Positions 1-9,958 of a DNA stretch of 64,000 bases are shown one piece after another. This DNA comes from an uncultured Tenacibaculum sp. (GTDB lineage: Bacteria > Bacteroidota > Bacteroidia > Flavobacteriales > Flavobacteriaceae). Both the position numbers and the translations under genes were made by a program. Where the stretch lies: NCBI RefSeq assembly GCF_947499065.1, contig NZ_CANMMT010000005.1, positions 1-64,000 of the forward strand, written 5' to 3'. Position 1 is the first letter of the stretch; every line of letters begins with the position of its first letter. The notes beneath the pieces were generated by a model. That model did not search any database. It was not told where the DNA came from and worked only from the letters and a program-made list of their open reading frames with translations.

Positions 1-2316
1 GTAACGGTACGTTATACGATGGCAGCTAATGGAAGTTGTGCAGCAACAACAGCGGATGTTACTTTTACAGTAAATTCGAATTTTGATGTGCCAGCAATCA
101 CAGTAACAGCTGAGAGTTGTGCAGCAGCAGCGAGCAATACAGTAACGAACTATGATGGTAGTTTAACCTATAGTTCAACACCAGCAGGCTTAACAGTCGG
201 AGCAGGTGGAGTTATCACAGGCGGATTAACTGGAACGAGTTATACTATTACTGCACATAATGCAGCTACTTGTACAGCAACTTCATCAAGCTTTACTTAT
301 GATGGAGATGCACAATTAGATGCATCATTATGTCAAGACACTGACGGTGATGGTATACCAGATATCACTGATGTAGATGATGATAATGATGGAATTCCAG
401 ATACTGAAGAAGGAACAGGAGATACAGATGGAGACGGAATCATTGATAGTTTAGATTTAGACAGTGATAATGATGGTATCTTAGATGTAGATGAAGGTGG
501 TAATGGTTCATTAGATACAAATGGAGATGGAGTTATTAATTCTGATGATTCAGGGTTCGTTGACGCTAATAATGATGGACAAGCAGATGGATCTGTAGAC
601 GCAAATGAAGAGCCAGATACCGATGGAGATGGAGTACCAGATTATAAAGATTTAGATAGTGATAATGATGGAATTAATGATGTAATAGAAAACGGAAATG
701 GTTCATCTGATACGAATGGAGATGGAGTTATTGATTCTAATGATACAGGAGGTTCAGATACTGATGGAGATGGAATAGCAGATAGTATTGATGGTGATAC
801 ATCTGGATTTGGAGAAGGAAATTCTGGAGAAGGAGATGTTGTTGACACCGATGGAGATGGAGTACCAGATTATCGAGATTTAGATAGCGATGATGATGGT
901 GTAAATGATGTAGTAGAAGGAGGGAATTCAGATACTGATGGAGATGGTCAGATAGATAATCCATTAGATGATGCAGATGGCGATGGTATTCCAGATAATT
1001 CAGATGGATTTAATGGTCATGGTGATGCTAATGACCCTGATATTGATTCAGATTCAACAGATCCAAATAGTGGAGGAAATGGTACTGTAGGAGATAGTGG
1101 TAATGATTCAGATGGAGATGGTATTGCGGATAGTGAAGATGCATTAGATGGATTTGGAGATGCTATTGATACCGATGGTGATGGTATACCAGATATTACT
1201 GATGTAGATGATGATAATGATGGAATTCCAGATACTGAAGAAGGAACAGGAGATACAGATGGAGACGGAATCATTGATAGTTTAGATTTAGACAGTGATA
1301 ATGATGGTATCTTAGATGTAGATGAAGGAGGTAATGGTTCATTAGATACAAATGGAGATGGAGTTATTAATTCTGATGATTCAGGATTTGTTGATGCTAA
1401 TAATGATGGACAAGCAGACGGATCTGTAGATGCAAATGAAGAGCCAGATACCGATGGAGATGGAGTACCAGATTATAAGGATTTAGATAGTGATAATGAT
1501 GGTATTAACGATGTAATAGAAAACGGAAATGGTTCATCTGATACAAATGGAGATGGAGTTATTGATTCTAATGATACAGGAGGTTCAGATACTGATGGAG
1601 ACGGAATAGCAGATAGTATTGATGGTGATACACCTGGATTTGGAGAAGGGAATTCTGGAGAAGGAGATGTTATTGATACAGACGGAGATGGAGTACCAGA
1701 TTATCGAGATTTAGATAGCGATGATGATGGTGTAAATGATGTAGTAGAAGGAGGAAATTCAGATACTGATGGTGATGGCCAGGTAGATAATCCATTAGAT
1801 GATTCAGATGGAGACGGAATAGCTGATAGTGCAGATGGATTTAATGGTCATGGTGATGCTAATGATCCTGATGTTGATTCAGATTCAACAGATCCAAATA
1901 GTGGAGGAAATGGTACTGTAGGAGATAGTGGTACTGATTCAGATGGAGATGGTATTTCTGATAGTGTTGATGGATTAGATGGATTTGGAGATGCCTATAA
2001 TGACGACTGTATTAAAGATGAAAATTATATAATGAGTCCAAATGGTGATAATTTAAATAATTATTTGCATATTGAATGTATCGATAATCCAGAGTATAGA
2101 AATAATACTATCGAGATATTTAATCGTTGGGGTAATATTGTATACAAAGTAAAAGGTTATTCAAATATTGATAGTAGTAAGAGGTTTGAAGGTATTTCAA
2201 ATGGAAGAGCAACTATTAGTGTAGATGATAAATTGCCAGTGGGAACTTATTTCTATAAATTAAATTTAGGTAACGGATCACCAATAAGAAAAGGATGGAT
2301 TTACATAAATCGATAA
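1..2316 (+). CDS. T9SS-sorted thrombospondin type 3 repeat surface protein (5' partial)
   Basis: The reading frame is open through base 1, so the ATG at 19 is internal and the gene starts upstream of the window. The first 100 residues seen look like the end of Ig/SprB-like repeats with paired cysteines. Then come about 550 residues of Asp-rich calcium-binding repeats ([18 protein letters not shown]), i.e. thrombospondin type 3 repeats. The last 100 residues ([46 protein letters not shown]) match the gliding-motility-associated CHU_C domain, a type B sorting signal for the type IX secretion system. It should therefore be a secreted or surface-attached, calcium-stiffened adhesin. The following PorP/SprF-like gene is a common partner of such substrates. 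The central part contains a long tandem duplication, listed separately. Confidence 0.9.
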   Translation, partial: VTVRYTMAANGSCAATTADVTFTVNSNFDVPAITVTAESCAAAASNTVTNYDGSLTYSSTPAGLTVGAGGVITGGLTGTSYTITAHNAATCTATSSSFTYDGDAQLDASLCQDTDGDGIPDITDVDDDNDGIPDTEEGTGDTDGDGIIDSLDLDSDNDGILDVDEGGNGSLDTNGDGVINSDDSGFVDANNDGQADGSVDANEEPDTDGDGVPDYKDLDSDNDGINDVIENGNGSSDTNGDGVIDSNDTGGSDTDGDGIADSIDGDTSGFGEGNSGEGDVVDTDGDGVPDYRDLDSDDDGVNDVVEGGNSDTDGDGQIDNPLDDADGDGIPDNSDGFNGHGDANDPDIDSDSTDPNSGGNGTVGDSGNDSDGDGIADSEDALDGFGDAIDTDGDGIPDITDVDDDNDGIPDTEEGTGDTDGDGIIDSLDLDSDNDGILDVDEGGNGSLDTNGDGVINSDDSGFVDANNDGQADGSVDANEEPDTDGDGVPDYKDLDSDNDGINDVIENGNGSSDTNGDGVIDSNDTGGSDTDGDGIADSIDGDTPGFGEGNSGEGDVIDTDGDGVPDYRDLDSDDDGVNDVVEGGNSDTDGDGQVDNPLDDSDGDGIADSADGFNGHGDANDPDVDSDSTDPNSGGNGTVGDSGTDSDGDGISDSVDGLDGFGDAYNDDCIKDENYIMSPNGDNLNNYLHIECIDNPEYRNNTIEIFNRWGNIVYKVKGYSNIDSSKRFEGISNGRATISVDDKLPVGTYFYKLNLGNGSPIRKGWIYINR
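337..1998 (+). repeat. 831-bp in-frame tandem duplication within the type 3 repeat region
   Basis: Two consecutive copies of a 277-codon block start at 337 and 1168, both opening with [16 protein letters not shown] and closing with DGFGDA. The copies are nearly identical at protein level and differ mainly by scattered synonymous changes (for example GTTGACACC against ATTGATACA near 841 and 1672) and a few substitutions such as DTSGFG/DTPGFG. The period is exactly 831 bases, so the frame is kept. Inside each copy, smaller 13-residue calcium-binding repeats are visible. Confidence 0.95.
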
Positions 2317-2366
2317 AAATTAGTATTTTAACAGTAGATAAATTGATGTATAAAAGTTAAAGTTAA

Positions 2367-3272
2367 ATGAAATTAAACTTAATCTTAGTATTTAGTATAT
2401 GTTGTGTATTTATTATAAATGCACAACAAGACCCTCAGTATACGCAATATATGTATAATACTATGAGTGTAAATCCTGCTTATGCTGGATCAAGGGGCCA
2501 TGGAGTAATCACAGCTATTGGAAGAACTCAATGGGTTGGTTTCGACGGAGCTCCAGAAACACAAAACCTAAGTTATGATACTCCTTTAGGGTATTCAGGT
2601 TTGGGGCTAGGTGTAAATTTGGTAAATGATAAAATAGGACCATCACATGAAATTTATTTAGATGCTAATGTATCTTATACTGTAGAAACAAGTGATTTAG
2701 GAAATTTAGCCTTTGGTTTACGTTTAGGAGGTAGATGGTTGAATATAGACTGGACTAAAGGTAAAGTACAAGATGCTGAAACCTTTCCTCCAGTTAATAG
2801 ATTTTTACCAACTATAGGAGCTGGTATTTATTTTCATAAACCAGAATGGTATATTGGTCTATCTGTTCCGAATATCTTAAGAAAAGAACATTACGATGCA
2901 GATACTGCAGTAGGAGAAGTAGCGGTAGAACGAATGCACTTTTTCTTAATAGCAGGTTATGTTTTTGATATAAATGAAGATTTGAAGTTTAAACCAGCAG
3001 CTTTATTAAAAGGAGTGTCTGGAGCTCCATTATCATTAGATGTATCAGCTAATTTATTATTTAATGAAAAATTTAGAGTAGGTCTAGGTTGGAGATGGGG
3101 AGATTCTATAAGTGGACTTTTAGGGTTTCAAGTAACTGATTCAATGTTAATAGGTTATTCTTATGATTTAACAACCTCAAATTATAATGTAACTAATTCA
3201 GGAACACATGAAATAATGTTACGTTATGAATTATTAAGAGAAATAAGATATAGGTCTCCTAGATTCTTTTAA
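2367..3272 (+). CDS. PorP/SprF family type IX secretion membrane protein
   Basis: The 301-residue product begins with a signal peptide ending at NAQ and then the family hallmark QDPQYTQYMYN..NPAYAGSRG. The rest alternates glycine and aromatic residues like an outer membrane beta barrel and ends in an aromatic (RFF). PorP/SprF proteins sit in the outer membrane, anchor or help surface presentation of T9SS type B substrates, and are usually encoded right after a CHU_C-domain protein, as here (51 bases downstream). The next gene, an OmpA-like protein, begins 11 bases later, so the three probably form one operon. Whether this is the core PorP or one of the many substrate-specific paralogues cannot be told from the sequence; the position behind an adhesin favours a paralogue. 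Confidence 0.92.
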   Translation: MKLNLILVFSICCVFIINAQQDPQYTQYMYNTMSVNPAYAGSRGHGVITAIGRTQWVGFDGAPETQNLSYDTPLGYSGLGLGVNLVNDKIGPSHEIYLDANVSYTVETSDLGNLAFGLRLGGRWLNIDWTKGKVQDAETFPPVNRFLPTIGAGIYFHKPEWYIGLSVPNILRKEHYDADTAVGEVAVERMHFFLIAGYVFDINEDLKFKPAALLKGVSGAPLSLDVSANLLFNEKFRVGLGWRWGDSISGLLGFQVTDSMLIGYSYDLTTSNYNVTNSGTHEIMLRYELLREIRYRSPRFF

Positions 3273-3283
3273 AATATCATCTT

Positions 3284-5437
3284 ATGAATTTGAAGAATAC
3301 TTTATTGTCAATATTATTAATGGTGGCTATTGTTAGCTTTGGACAAAGCAAAAAAGTAGCAGACCGCTATTATGATGAGTTTTCTTATGTTCAATCAGCA
3401 AAGTTATATAAGGCATTAATAGAAAAGAAAGGTGATAGCTCTAAACACGTTATAAGTCGTTTAGCAGATTCATATTATAATAATGTTGAAACAGAAAAAG
3501 CTGAAAAGTGGTATCAAAAATTAGTTTCAATTTATAAAGAAAATTTAGAAGATAGATATTTATTTAAATATGCTCAAGTACTTAGAAGTAATGGAAAGTA
3601 TAAAAAGTCTGATTCTATTTTTTTAGCACTAGCTTCATCACAAAGCAATAACAGAAAGAAAGAACTAAAAAAGGAAAATTACTTATTAGATTATTCGTCA
3701 AATAAAAATGTAAGAATTGGAGTTAGAAATTTAGCGATTAATACTCCTTTTTCTGACTTTGGAGGAATGTTATTAAATGGTAAATCATATTTTACTTCAG
3801 CAGTGCCAAAAGGAGGGAAGAGAGAACGAATTTACAAATGGAATAATCAACCGTTTTTAAATATTTATAGTGCTGAAGAAGAAATTCAGACATTAGAAGA
3901 AAATGTAAAAGATACAGTCTTAACATTAGTTAGACCTCGATTAATAGATGTACCTATTAGTTCAGATTATCATGAATCTACACCTATATTTACCAAAGAT
4001 GGTAAAACTATATATTTTACAAGAAACAATGTTAATGGTAAAAAAGTAGGAAGAGATAAAAAAAACACTTCTAACTTAAAAATTTACAAAGCCAATTTTA
4101 TCAATGGTTTTTGGATGAATGTAAGAGAATTGCCGTTTAATGGAGATGAATATTCAGTTGGTCATCCAGCGTTAAGCCCTGATGAAAGAACATTATATTT
4201 TGTATCTAATATGCCTGGAGGTTTTGGAGCAACAGATATTTATAAAGTTGCTATTTTAGATGACGATGAGTATGGTGAACCGGTTAATTTAGGGGAAACA
4301 ATTAATACTTCAGACAAAGAAATGTTTCCTTTTATTGGAGAAGACAATACTTTATATTTTTCTTCAAATGGACACTTAGGTTTAGGATTACTAGATATTT
4401 TTCAATCGAAAATTAAAAGTGACTCTATTTTTTCACCAGTAAAAAATTTAGGATATCCATTTAATAGTAAGAGAGATGATTTTTCGTTTTTTATAAATGA
4501 AACAGGTAAGAAAGGATTCTTTTCATCTAATAGAAAGCAAGGAAAAGGAGATGATGATATATATAGTTTCTTCATATATACAGATCCACCAATTTGCAAG
4601 CAATCTATTAATGGTATAGTAACTGAAACTGTAAATAATACACCTGTAGATGGTGCAACTGTTAAACTTTTTGATTCTCAAGGAAAAGTAATTAAAGAGG
4701 CCATAACGAATTTAAATGGAGAATACGAGTTTACAGAAGTTTTATGCGATAAAAGTTATAGCATTATTGCAAATAAATTAGATCATAAAACTACTGGCAA
4801 AAGAAAGATTCAACTAGGTAAAAAACAACCATCTAAAATTGATTTAAATTTAATTCCTTTAATTGTTGGAAATCAAATAGTAATTAATCCTATTTACTTC
4901 GATTATAATAAAGCAATCATAAGAGAGGATGCGCAATATGAGTTAGAAAATATTGTAACTGTTATGACGAATCATCCTGAGGTGATTATTAAAATTGAGT
5001 CGCATACAGATAGTAGAGGACCAAGTGATTATAATAGAAAATTATCTGATAGAAGAGCTAAATCCACTAGAGATTATATATTATCTAGAGGAATAAAAAA
5101 GAATAGAATTGTTAGTGCTATAGGATATGGAGAAGATCAATTATTAAATGACTGTAATGATGCAAATAAAAGGAAGTGTACTGAAAAGGAGCATCAAAAA
5201 AACAGAAGGTCATATTTCTATATAGTAAAAGGAGTTGAAAAAATCAAGGCTAGGCAAGAAGCAGAAAAAATTGCTGTTCAAAAGAGAATATCTAAAAGAA
5301 ACAATTTCTTAGATTTTTTAAGAAAGAATTTTAAAAAATCTAAAAGTGATAGGGCAGAAGATAATAAATGTTATAGAGATGCTGAAAGGGATTGTGATGA
5401 TAAAAAGAACATTATAATTAAGAATTATAAAAATTAA
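3284..5437 (+). CDS. OmpA family protein with TPR, PD40 and CarboxypepD-reg domains (PorE-like)
   Basis: The 717-residue protein has a signal peptide (to FGQ), a tetratricopeptide-like segment (about residues 25-130), a beta-propeller-like PD40 region (about 150-430; HPALSPDERTLYFVSNMPGG, DNTLYFSSNG), a carboxypeptidase-regulatory-like Ig fold (about 440-510, INGIVTETVNNTPVDGATV), and an OmpA peptidoglycan-binding domain (about 530-640; IYFDYNKAIIREDA, SHTDSRGPSDYNRKLSDRRA). This order is that of PorE-like proteins thought to tie the type IX secretion apparatus to peptidoglycan. A basic tail with two late cysteines follows. It is the third gene of the adhesin-PorP-OmpA set. The role is inferred from architecture and context; other OmpA-PD40 paralogues share the layout. 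Confidence 0.9.
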   Translation: MNLKNTLLSILLMVAIVSFGQSKKVADRYYDEFSYVQSAKLYKALIEKKGDSSKHVISRLADSYYNNVETEKAEKWYQKLVSIYKENLEDRYLFKYAQVLRSNGKYKKSDSIFLALASSQSNNRKKELKKENYLLDYSSNKNVRIGVRNLAINTPFSDFGGMLLNGKSYFTSAVPKGGKRERIYKWNNQPFLNIYSAEEEIQTLEENVKDTVLTLVRPRLIDVPISSDYHESTPIFTKDGKTIYFTRNNVNGKKVGRDKKNTSNLKIYKANFINGFWMNVRELPFNGDEYSVGHPALSPDERTLYFVSNMPGGFGATDIYKVAILDDDEYGEPVNLGETINTSDKEMFPFIGEDNTLYFSSNGHLGLGLLDIFQSKIKSDSIFSPVKNLGYPFNSKRDDFSFFINETGKKGFFSSNRKQGKGDDDIYSFFIYTDPPICKQSINGIVTETVNNTPVDGATVKLFDSQGKVIKEAITNLNGEYEFTEVLCDKSYSIIANKLDHKTTGKRKIQLGKKQPSKIDLNLIPLIVGNQIVINPIYFDYNKAIIREDAQYELENIVTVMTNHPEVIIKIESHTDSRGPSDYNRKLSDRRAKSTRDYILSRGIKKNRIVSAIGYGEDQLLNDCNDANKRKCTEKEHQKNRRSYFYIVKGVEKIKARQEAEKIAVQKRISKRNNFLDFLRKNFKKSKSDRAEDNKCYRDAERDCDDKKNIIIKNYKN

Positions 5438-5940
5438 TTATCCATAAATTATATTTTTTTCTTCAAGTAGTATTAATTTTCTAATGTTTTTATTGAGATA
5501 CACATATTAATAAAGGATGATAATTTGTTGTCAATATTTTTAGTAATAGTATGATAACAAGTATTCAGTGTTCTTTATGTTATACTTATTATTTCAATAA
5601 TAAAATAAATATTTTGATTTTTGAAAACATATCAAGCTTTATTTTCTATTGATTTAAACTACTTTTTCTTTTCTGTGTATTAAGATGACAATAGACATCT
5701 ACTAAATCCAAATGTTTATTAATACAAGTAATAATTCACTTTAAAAAAGTTATTAATAAATACAATACTACTTGATTTTATAATTAATCCTGCAAATTGA
5801 TAGGTTAAAGCTTAAAAGAATTACTTTCCTTTTTAATTTAGTAATTACTGTTTTAAAAAACTTATTAATTAATATCTATAGTAGAAGGTAAATCTCCCTT
5901 CTTAGGCAAATTGCAAATTACTGTAAATTTTAATATTTCC

Positions 5941-5959
5941 TAAAATGATATTCATTATC
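5941..5959 (-). promoter_or_regulatory. Fur-box-like sequence (weak)
   Basis: On the minus strand this reads GATAATGAATATCATTTTA, matching 15 of 19 positions of the classical Fur box. It is not upstream of a visible gene. In a genome this AT-rich such matches occur by chance, so this is only a candidate. Confidence 0.25.
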
Positions 5960-6032
5960 AAAATTAAGCTTGTTTTCTATGGATAACTTAAAACTGATAC
6001 AACTAGATTTTATTTTAGAAAAGGTGAAAATT

Positions 6033-6068
6033 GAAAAAGGAGAAAACTATGTAGTTTTCTCCTTTTTC
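6033..6068 (-). terminator. Rho-independent terminator after the TonB-domain gene
   Basis: A perfect 17-bp inverted repeat (GAAAAAGGAGAAAACTA / TAGTTTTCTCCTTTTTC) lies 25 bases beyond the stop of the minus-strand gene ending at 6093. The T-rich flank suits termination on the minus strand, though the symmetric stem could work in both directions. Confidence 0.75.
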
Positions 6069-6092
6069 AAATAATTTAATATTTAAATATTA

Positions 6093-7220
6093 TTAGTTCA
6101 ATGTGAAATTGATAGGTATATAATATTCAACATTTGCTTCCTTGTTATTATGCTTTCCTGGAATAAACTTAGGCAGTTTTGAAACCATTCTTTTAGCTTC
6201 TTGCTCTAGTAAATATCCATTTTCAGGTCCTTTCATTCTTATATTGCTTACTTTTCCATCTTTACCTATAATAAAACGAACCCATACTTTTCCTTCTATA
6301 TTTCTAGCAGCTGCACCAGCTGGATAGTTAAAGTTTCTTTGGATATGACTAACCATTCTCTCATTAAAGCAGTTTATTCTTTGCATTTCAGATACTTTTA
6401 AACAAGCCTTAAATTGAGGTATACTTTGTACTTGAGAAAACTTGATAAAGTCAGTAATTAATGCCTCTTTAGTTATATTAGCTCTTTTTACTGGAGCTTT
6501 TTTAACTACTTTCTTAGCTATTGCTGTGTTAGTTCCTTCTGCAGTTTTTGGACCTCTAAAGGTAATAGGTACCCCATACTTAACTTTTACAGCTTTTCCA
6601 TTGTGCTTTCCAGGAATAAACTTTGGTAATTTACTAATAATTCTACTAGCCTCTTCTTCTAAAGATACTCCTCCTTTAGGTCCTCTCATTTGAATAGATT
6701 CAACACTACCTAACTCATTAATTGTAAATTGAACTAAAACCCTTCCTTGAATTCCTTTTTTAAATGCATCCTGAGGATATTTAAAATTTTTCATAATGTG
6801 TTTAGCCATTTGTGTTTCAAAACATTTAGCTTGTTTGATTAATGGTACATTATTACATTTTGTGAATAAAGGAATTTCCTCAACTAAATTGAAAGGTATT
6901 CTTTCAATAGTAGAAGAATTATCATCTAATTCAAGCTTTCCTATTAATAAGGAATTCTTTTTTATATCTGCAACTTTTTGAGAAGAGTTCATAGATCCTA
7001 CAGCAGAAACAGCTTCTTTGTTCTTACGAACAACACGTCTTCTTGTAGAAACACTAATCGATAATTGCTTTTTATTTCCATCTTTGGTATCTTCAATAGC
7101 ACACTTAGTTATACTGTTTGGGTCTGCTATCGAATCATCAGGAGTATCACATTTTTCTTGTTGAGAAACAGCCATTGTAGAAACTAGCATAGCTGCCACT
7201 AGTAAAGGGAATTTCTTCAT
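6093..7220 (-). CDS. Exported protein with two TonB C-terminal-like domains
   Basis: The 375-residue product has a cleavable signal peptide (to AVSQQ), a Cys-containing N-terminal segment (KCDTPDDSIADPNSITKC), a basic stretch (STRRRVVRKNK), then two copies of a TonB-C-like domain at about 115-235 and 270-375. Each copy carries the motifs KCF/NCF, NFKYP/NFNYP, G.V.VQFTI, RGPKGG, EA.R.ISKLPKFIPGKHN and ends in a PI.F strand. Flavobacterial annotation calls such proteins energy transducer TonB, but the N terminus is a signal peptide rather than the inner-membrane anchor plus proline-rich linker of true TonB, so I read it as a periplasmic relative. It is the largest of three paralogues in a row on this strand; the 153-base gap before it may hold its own promoter. 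Confidence 0.8.
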   Translation of the reverse strand: MKKFPLLVAAMLVSTMAVSQQEKCDTPDDSIADPNSITKCAIEDTKDGNKKQLSISVSTRRRVVRKNKEAVSAVGSMNSSQKVADIKKNSLLIGKLELDDNSSTIERIPFNLVEEIPLFTKCNNVPLIKQAKCFETQMAKHIMKNFKYPQDAFKKGIQGRVLVQFTINELGSVESIQMRGPKGGVSLEEEASRIISKLPKFIPGKHNGKAVKVKYGVPITFRGPKTAEGTNTAIAKKVVKKAPVKRANITKEALITDFIKFSQVQSIPQFKACLKVSEMQRINCFNERMVSHIQRNFNYPAGAAARNIEGKVWVRFIIGKDGKVSNIRMKGPENGYLLEQEAKRMVSKLPKFIPGKHNNKEANVEYYIPINFTLN

Positions 7221-7373
7221 AATAGTACTCTATTTAAGGGGTTAACAAGGAGGTTAACGTATTATTAGGTTGTAAATGTATGAAAAAATCACACACAAGC
7301 AAACTTATTTAAACTTTTTTTTAAATAAGTTAATTTGTTGTTTTTTAGGTGTTTATTTTATTTTTGAGGATTT

Positions 7374-8051
7374 TTATCCCTTTTTAGGAGATTTAAAGAT
7401 AATTGGTAATGCATATTTTACATTAACATTATTACCATTATGCTTACCAGGGATAAATTTTGGAAGTTTAGCTATTAGTCTAGTAGCTTCGGTTTCTAAA
7501 AGCTCTCCTCCTTTAGGTCCTCTTTTTTTGATATCAATTACGTTACCATCTGTATCAATAGTAAATTGAACCATTACTTTTCCTTCAATTCCTTGATTCA
7601 TAGCTTCTTTAGGGTAGTTGAAGTTATTTACAACGTGTTTCAACATTTGTTTTTCAAAGCATTTAGTTTGTCCTAAAAGTGGAGTGTTTTTACACTTTTT
7701 AAATAATGGGATTTGTTCAACCAAATGAAAAGGTATTTTCTTTAGAGAAGAAACAATATCATTTTTAATATTTAATTTTTGTAGCTCTAATGTGTTGTTT
7801 TTTACGTTTTTTACTTCTTTTGAAGCGTTTAAAGAAACATTAGATTGTCTTATTTTTCTATGTCTTTTTCGTGTAGATAATTTTTTATTATCAGAATCCT
7901 CTAGAGCTTTCTTTACATCATCAATAGAACATTTGGTTACACTAATACTGTTAGGGTCATTTACAGTTTCATTTGGTGTCTCGCATTTTTCCTGAGCTAT
8001 AGCAATTGTAGAGATAAATAAAGCTATAACTATTGAAAGGGGAAATCTCAT
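7374..8051 (-). CDS. Exported protein with one TonB C-terminal-like domain
   Basis: The 225-residue protein is a single-domain paralogue of the neighbouring 375-residue one. It has a signal peptide (to AIAQ), the same N-terminal signature (KCETPNETVNDPNSISVTKC), a basic linker (STRKRHRKIRQ), and one TonB-C-like domain from about residue 120 (CFEKQMLKHVVNNFNYP, GKVMVQFTID, RGPKGGELLE, KLPKFIPGKHNG). No transmembrane anchor remains after signal cleavage. The function is unknown beyond the domain name. Its domain is closer by eye to the first domain of the downstream gene than to the third paralogue, which suggests local duplication. Confidence 0.8.
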   Translation of the reverse strand: MRFPLSIVIALFISTIAIAQEKCETPNETVNDPNSISVTKCSIDDVKKALEDSDNKKLSTRKRHRKIRQSNVSLNASKEVKNVKNNTLELQKLNIKNDIVSSLKKIPFHLVEQIPLFKKCKNTPLLGQTKCFEKQMLKHVVNNFNYPKEAMNQGIEGKVMVQFTIDTDGNVIDIKKRGPKGGELLETEATRLIAKLPKFIPGKHNGNNVNVKYALPIIFKSPKKG

Positions 8052-8126
8052 AGTTAGTTTTTTAAAGGGTTATTTTTGGGAATGTGAAAATAATATAACG
8101 ATATGATATATTGTATGTTTGGTATA

Positions 8127-8789
8127 TTAATTTAACGTTAAGTTAAGTGGAAATGAATAAGTAACTATAACTGGAAGTCCTTGCATTTTTCCTGGAGTAA
8201 AGTTTGGAAGTTTATCAAGTATTCTTAGTAACTCTTTGTTAAGTAGTTTGTTATGTTTTTTACTTTTTATTTTCGGATTTATAACCTTACCATAAATATC
8301 AATACTAAATTGAATAAAAATTTTATCGTTAATTGATTCATCGATAAAGTCATAAGTAGAAAAGTTTTTTGAAAAATGAGTGTTTATTTGTTTCTTAAAA
8401 CATTTAATATTCTCCTCTTTTGTCTCATTTTGACAAGAATTAAACATTGGAATTTCTTCTACAAGATTAAAAAGAACCTCTTTTGTAGCATTAGGTAGAT
8501 TTAAAACAGTTTTATTACTTTGCAGTTCTAAATTAATATTGTTTCCTTCAATTTTTAGTTGACTTAATTGTTCTTTATTAGCAATTCTCCTGAGAGGCCT
8601 TTTTCTTATTATTCTTGTTCGTGTTATTTTTTTAGAATAATCTTCTTTTTCTTCAATTTCACACTTTTTAACGGATATTGCATTTGGGTCAATATCATTT
8701 TCTTTTAGAGTTTCACATACATTAACTTGACTATATATGTATAGTATATTAAATAGATAGAATAGGGGAATTAGTACAGCCTTTTTCAT
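8127..8789 (-). CDS. Divergent exported TonB-C-domain-like protein
   Basis: This 220-residue protein is the most diverged of the three paralogues but keeps the plan: signal peptide (to YSQ), VCETLKENDIDPNAISVKKC, a basic segment (RTRIIRKRPLRR), then the domain with EEIPMFNSC, IKCFKKQI, DKIFIQFSID and LDKLPNFTPGKMQG. The GPKGG loop of the siblings is replaced by KSKKHNK. It lies first in the minus-strand row, 75 bases ahead of the next. A role in the periplasm is inferred from the signal peptide only. Confidence 0.75.
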   Translation of the reverse strand: MKKAVLIPLFYLFNILYIYSQVNVCETLKENDIDPNAISVKKCEIEEKEDYSKKITRTRIIRKRPLRRIANKEQLSQLKIEGNNINLELQSNKTVLNLPNATKEVLFNLVEEIPMFNSCQNETKEENIKCFKKQINTHFSKNFSTYDFIDESINDKIFIQFSIDIYGKVINPKIKSKKHNKLLNKELLRILDKLPNFTPGKMQGLPVIVTYSFPLNLTLN

Positions 8790-8918
8790 TTTAAATTGTC
8801 TTAGTTGTCTTGTACTGTAAAGATGAAAAAGCTTTTTATTGTTTTGTTTAAGAGAATATAATATATGCTTTAATTAATGTTTGATTAAAGGTTAAGAAAG
8901 TTAATTTATGGTAAATAA

Positions 8919-8948
8919 AAAAACTCCCTACTTAAGTAGAGAGTTTTT
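8919..8948 (-). terminator. Terminator of the cyclophilin-FKBP gene
   Basis: Inverted repeat AAAAACTC / GAGTTTTT around an inner palindrome CTACTTAAGTAG, 25 bases past the stop at 8973 on the minus strand, with T-rich sequence following on that strand. Confidence 0.8.
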
Positions 8949-8972
8949 GAATTATGTTTTATTGAAAGCTAT

Positions 8973-9902
8973 TTATTTAACATTCATTAATTCAACATCA
9001 AAAATTAATGTTGCATTAGGAGGAATTACTCCACCTGCACCAGCTTCACCATACGCTAAGTTAGAAGGAATAACTAAACGAGCTTTATCACCAACTTTTA
9101 ATAATTGAATTCCTTCATCCCAACCAGCAATAACTTGTCCTACACCAATAGCAAAGTCGATTGGTTGTTTACGTTTGTATGAAGAATCAAATACAGTTCC
9201 GTCTAATAATTGACCTTTATAGTGTACAGAAACCATAGCTCCTTTAGTAGCTTGTTTACCTTCACCATTTTGTAAGATTTTATAACGTAATCCAGAAGGA
9301 GTTTCGTCATAACCAGCAGCAACAGAATCTAATAATTCTTTTTGTTTAGCTAAAGCTTCTGCTTCACGTTTTTCACGAGCACCTTCAAAAGTTCTAAAAG
9401 CTTCAACAGCGTTAAAATTTTCAGCAGTTTCACCTACACGAATAATTTCAACATCCATACTATCACCTTGTTCAACAGCATCTACAACGTCTTGTCCTTC
9501 AACTACGCTTCCAAAAACAGTATGCTTACCATCTAACCAAGGAGTAGCTGTATGAGTAATGAAAAATTGAGAACCATTTGTTCCTGGTCCAGCATTTGCC
9601 ATAGATAATTTTCCAGGGGCATCATGTTTTAAATCAGCATGAATTTCATCGTCAAATTTATAACCAGGGTTTCCAGTTCCTGTACCTTGAGGGCAACCAC
9701 CTTGAATCATAAAATCAGCGATAACACGGTGAAATTTTAATCCGTTATAATAAGGAGTACCTTGAGGTTTAGCTGAGTTTTCTAAGTTACCTTCTGCTAA
9801 AGCAACAAAGTTACCAACAGTTCCAGGTGTTTTTTCATATTCTAAATTCACTAAAATATCACCTTTAGGTGTTGTGAACTTTGCGTAAATTCCGTTATCC
9901 AT
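8973..9902 (-). CDS. Cyclophilin-FKBP fusion peptidyl-prolyl isomerase
   Basis: The 309-residue protein joins two unrelated prolyl isomerases. Residues 1-155 are a cyclophilin ([44 protein letters not shown]). A charged helical linker (about 165-190, [17 protein letters not shown]) leads to an FKBP domain at about 200-309 ([62 protein letters not shown]). Catalytic residues of both halves are present. No signal peptide is seen, so it should act in the cytoplasm as a folding helper. Dual-family immunophilins of this order (CFBP) have been described in Flavobacterium. It forms its own unit with a terminator downstream and a 56-base gap to the gene before it. Confidence 0.95.
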   Translation of the reverse strand: MDNGIYAKFTTPKGDILVNLEYEKTPGTVGNFVALAEGNLENSAKPQGTPYYNGLKFHRVIADFMIQGGCPQGTGTGNPGYKFDDEIHADLKHDAPGKLSMANAGPGTNGSQFFITHTATPWLDGKHTVFGSVVEGQDVVDAVEQGDSMDVEIIRVGETAENFNAVEAFRTFEGAREKREAEALAKQKELLDSVAAGYDETPSGLRYKILQNGEGKQATKGAMVSVHYKGQLLDGTVFDSSYKRKQPIDFAIGVGQVIAGWDEGIQLLKVGDKARLVIPSNLAYGEAGAGGVIPPNATLIFDVELMNVK

Positions 9903-9958
9903 TTTTATTTAATTATCTTATTTATATTGAATAATGTTTTTTCCTAAAAAAAACAAAA

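Larger units (their letters stand above)
5438..6092. other. 655-bp AT-rich intergenic region between convergent genes
   Basis: No ORF of convincing length or composition is present on either strand. It holds a Fur-box-like sequence near 5941 and a strong hairpin at 6033-6068, both listed separately. The rest shows only AT-rich sequence without repeats that I could recognise. Confidence 0.6.

Noticed and set aside
642-1274. Minus-strand ORFs inside the type 3 repeat gene (68, 75 and 85 residues)
   Set aside because: They arise from the repetitive Asp/Gly-rich codons of the sense gene and have low-complexity Ser/Pro or Leu/His translations.
8908-9108. 66-residue plus-strand ORF
   Set aside because: It is antisense to the 3' end of the cyclophilin-FKBP gene and starts inside that gene's terminator.
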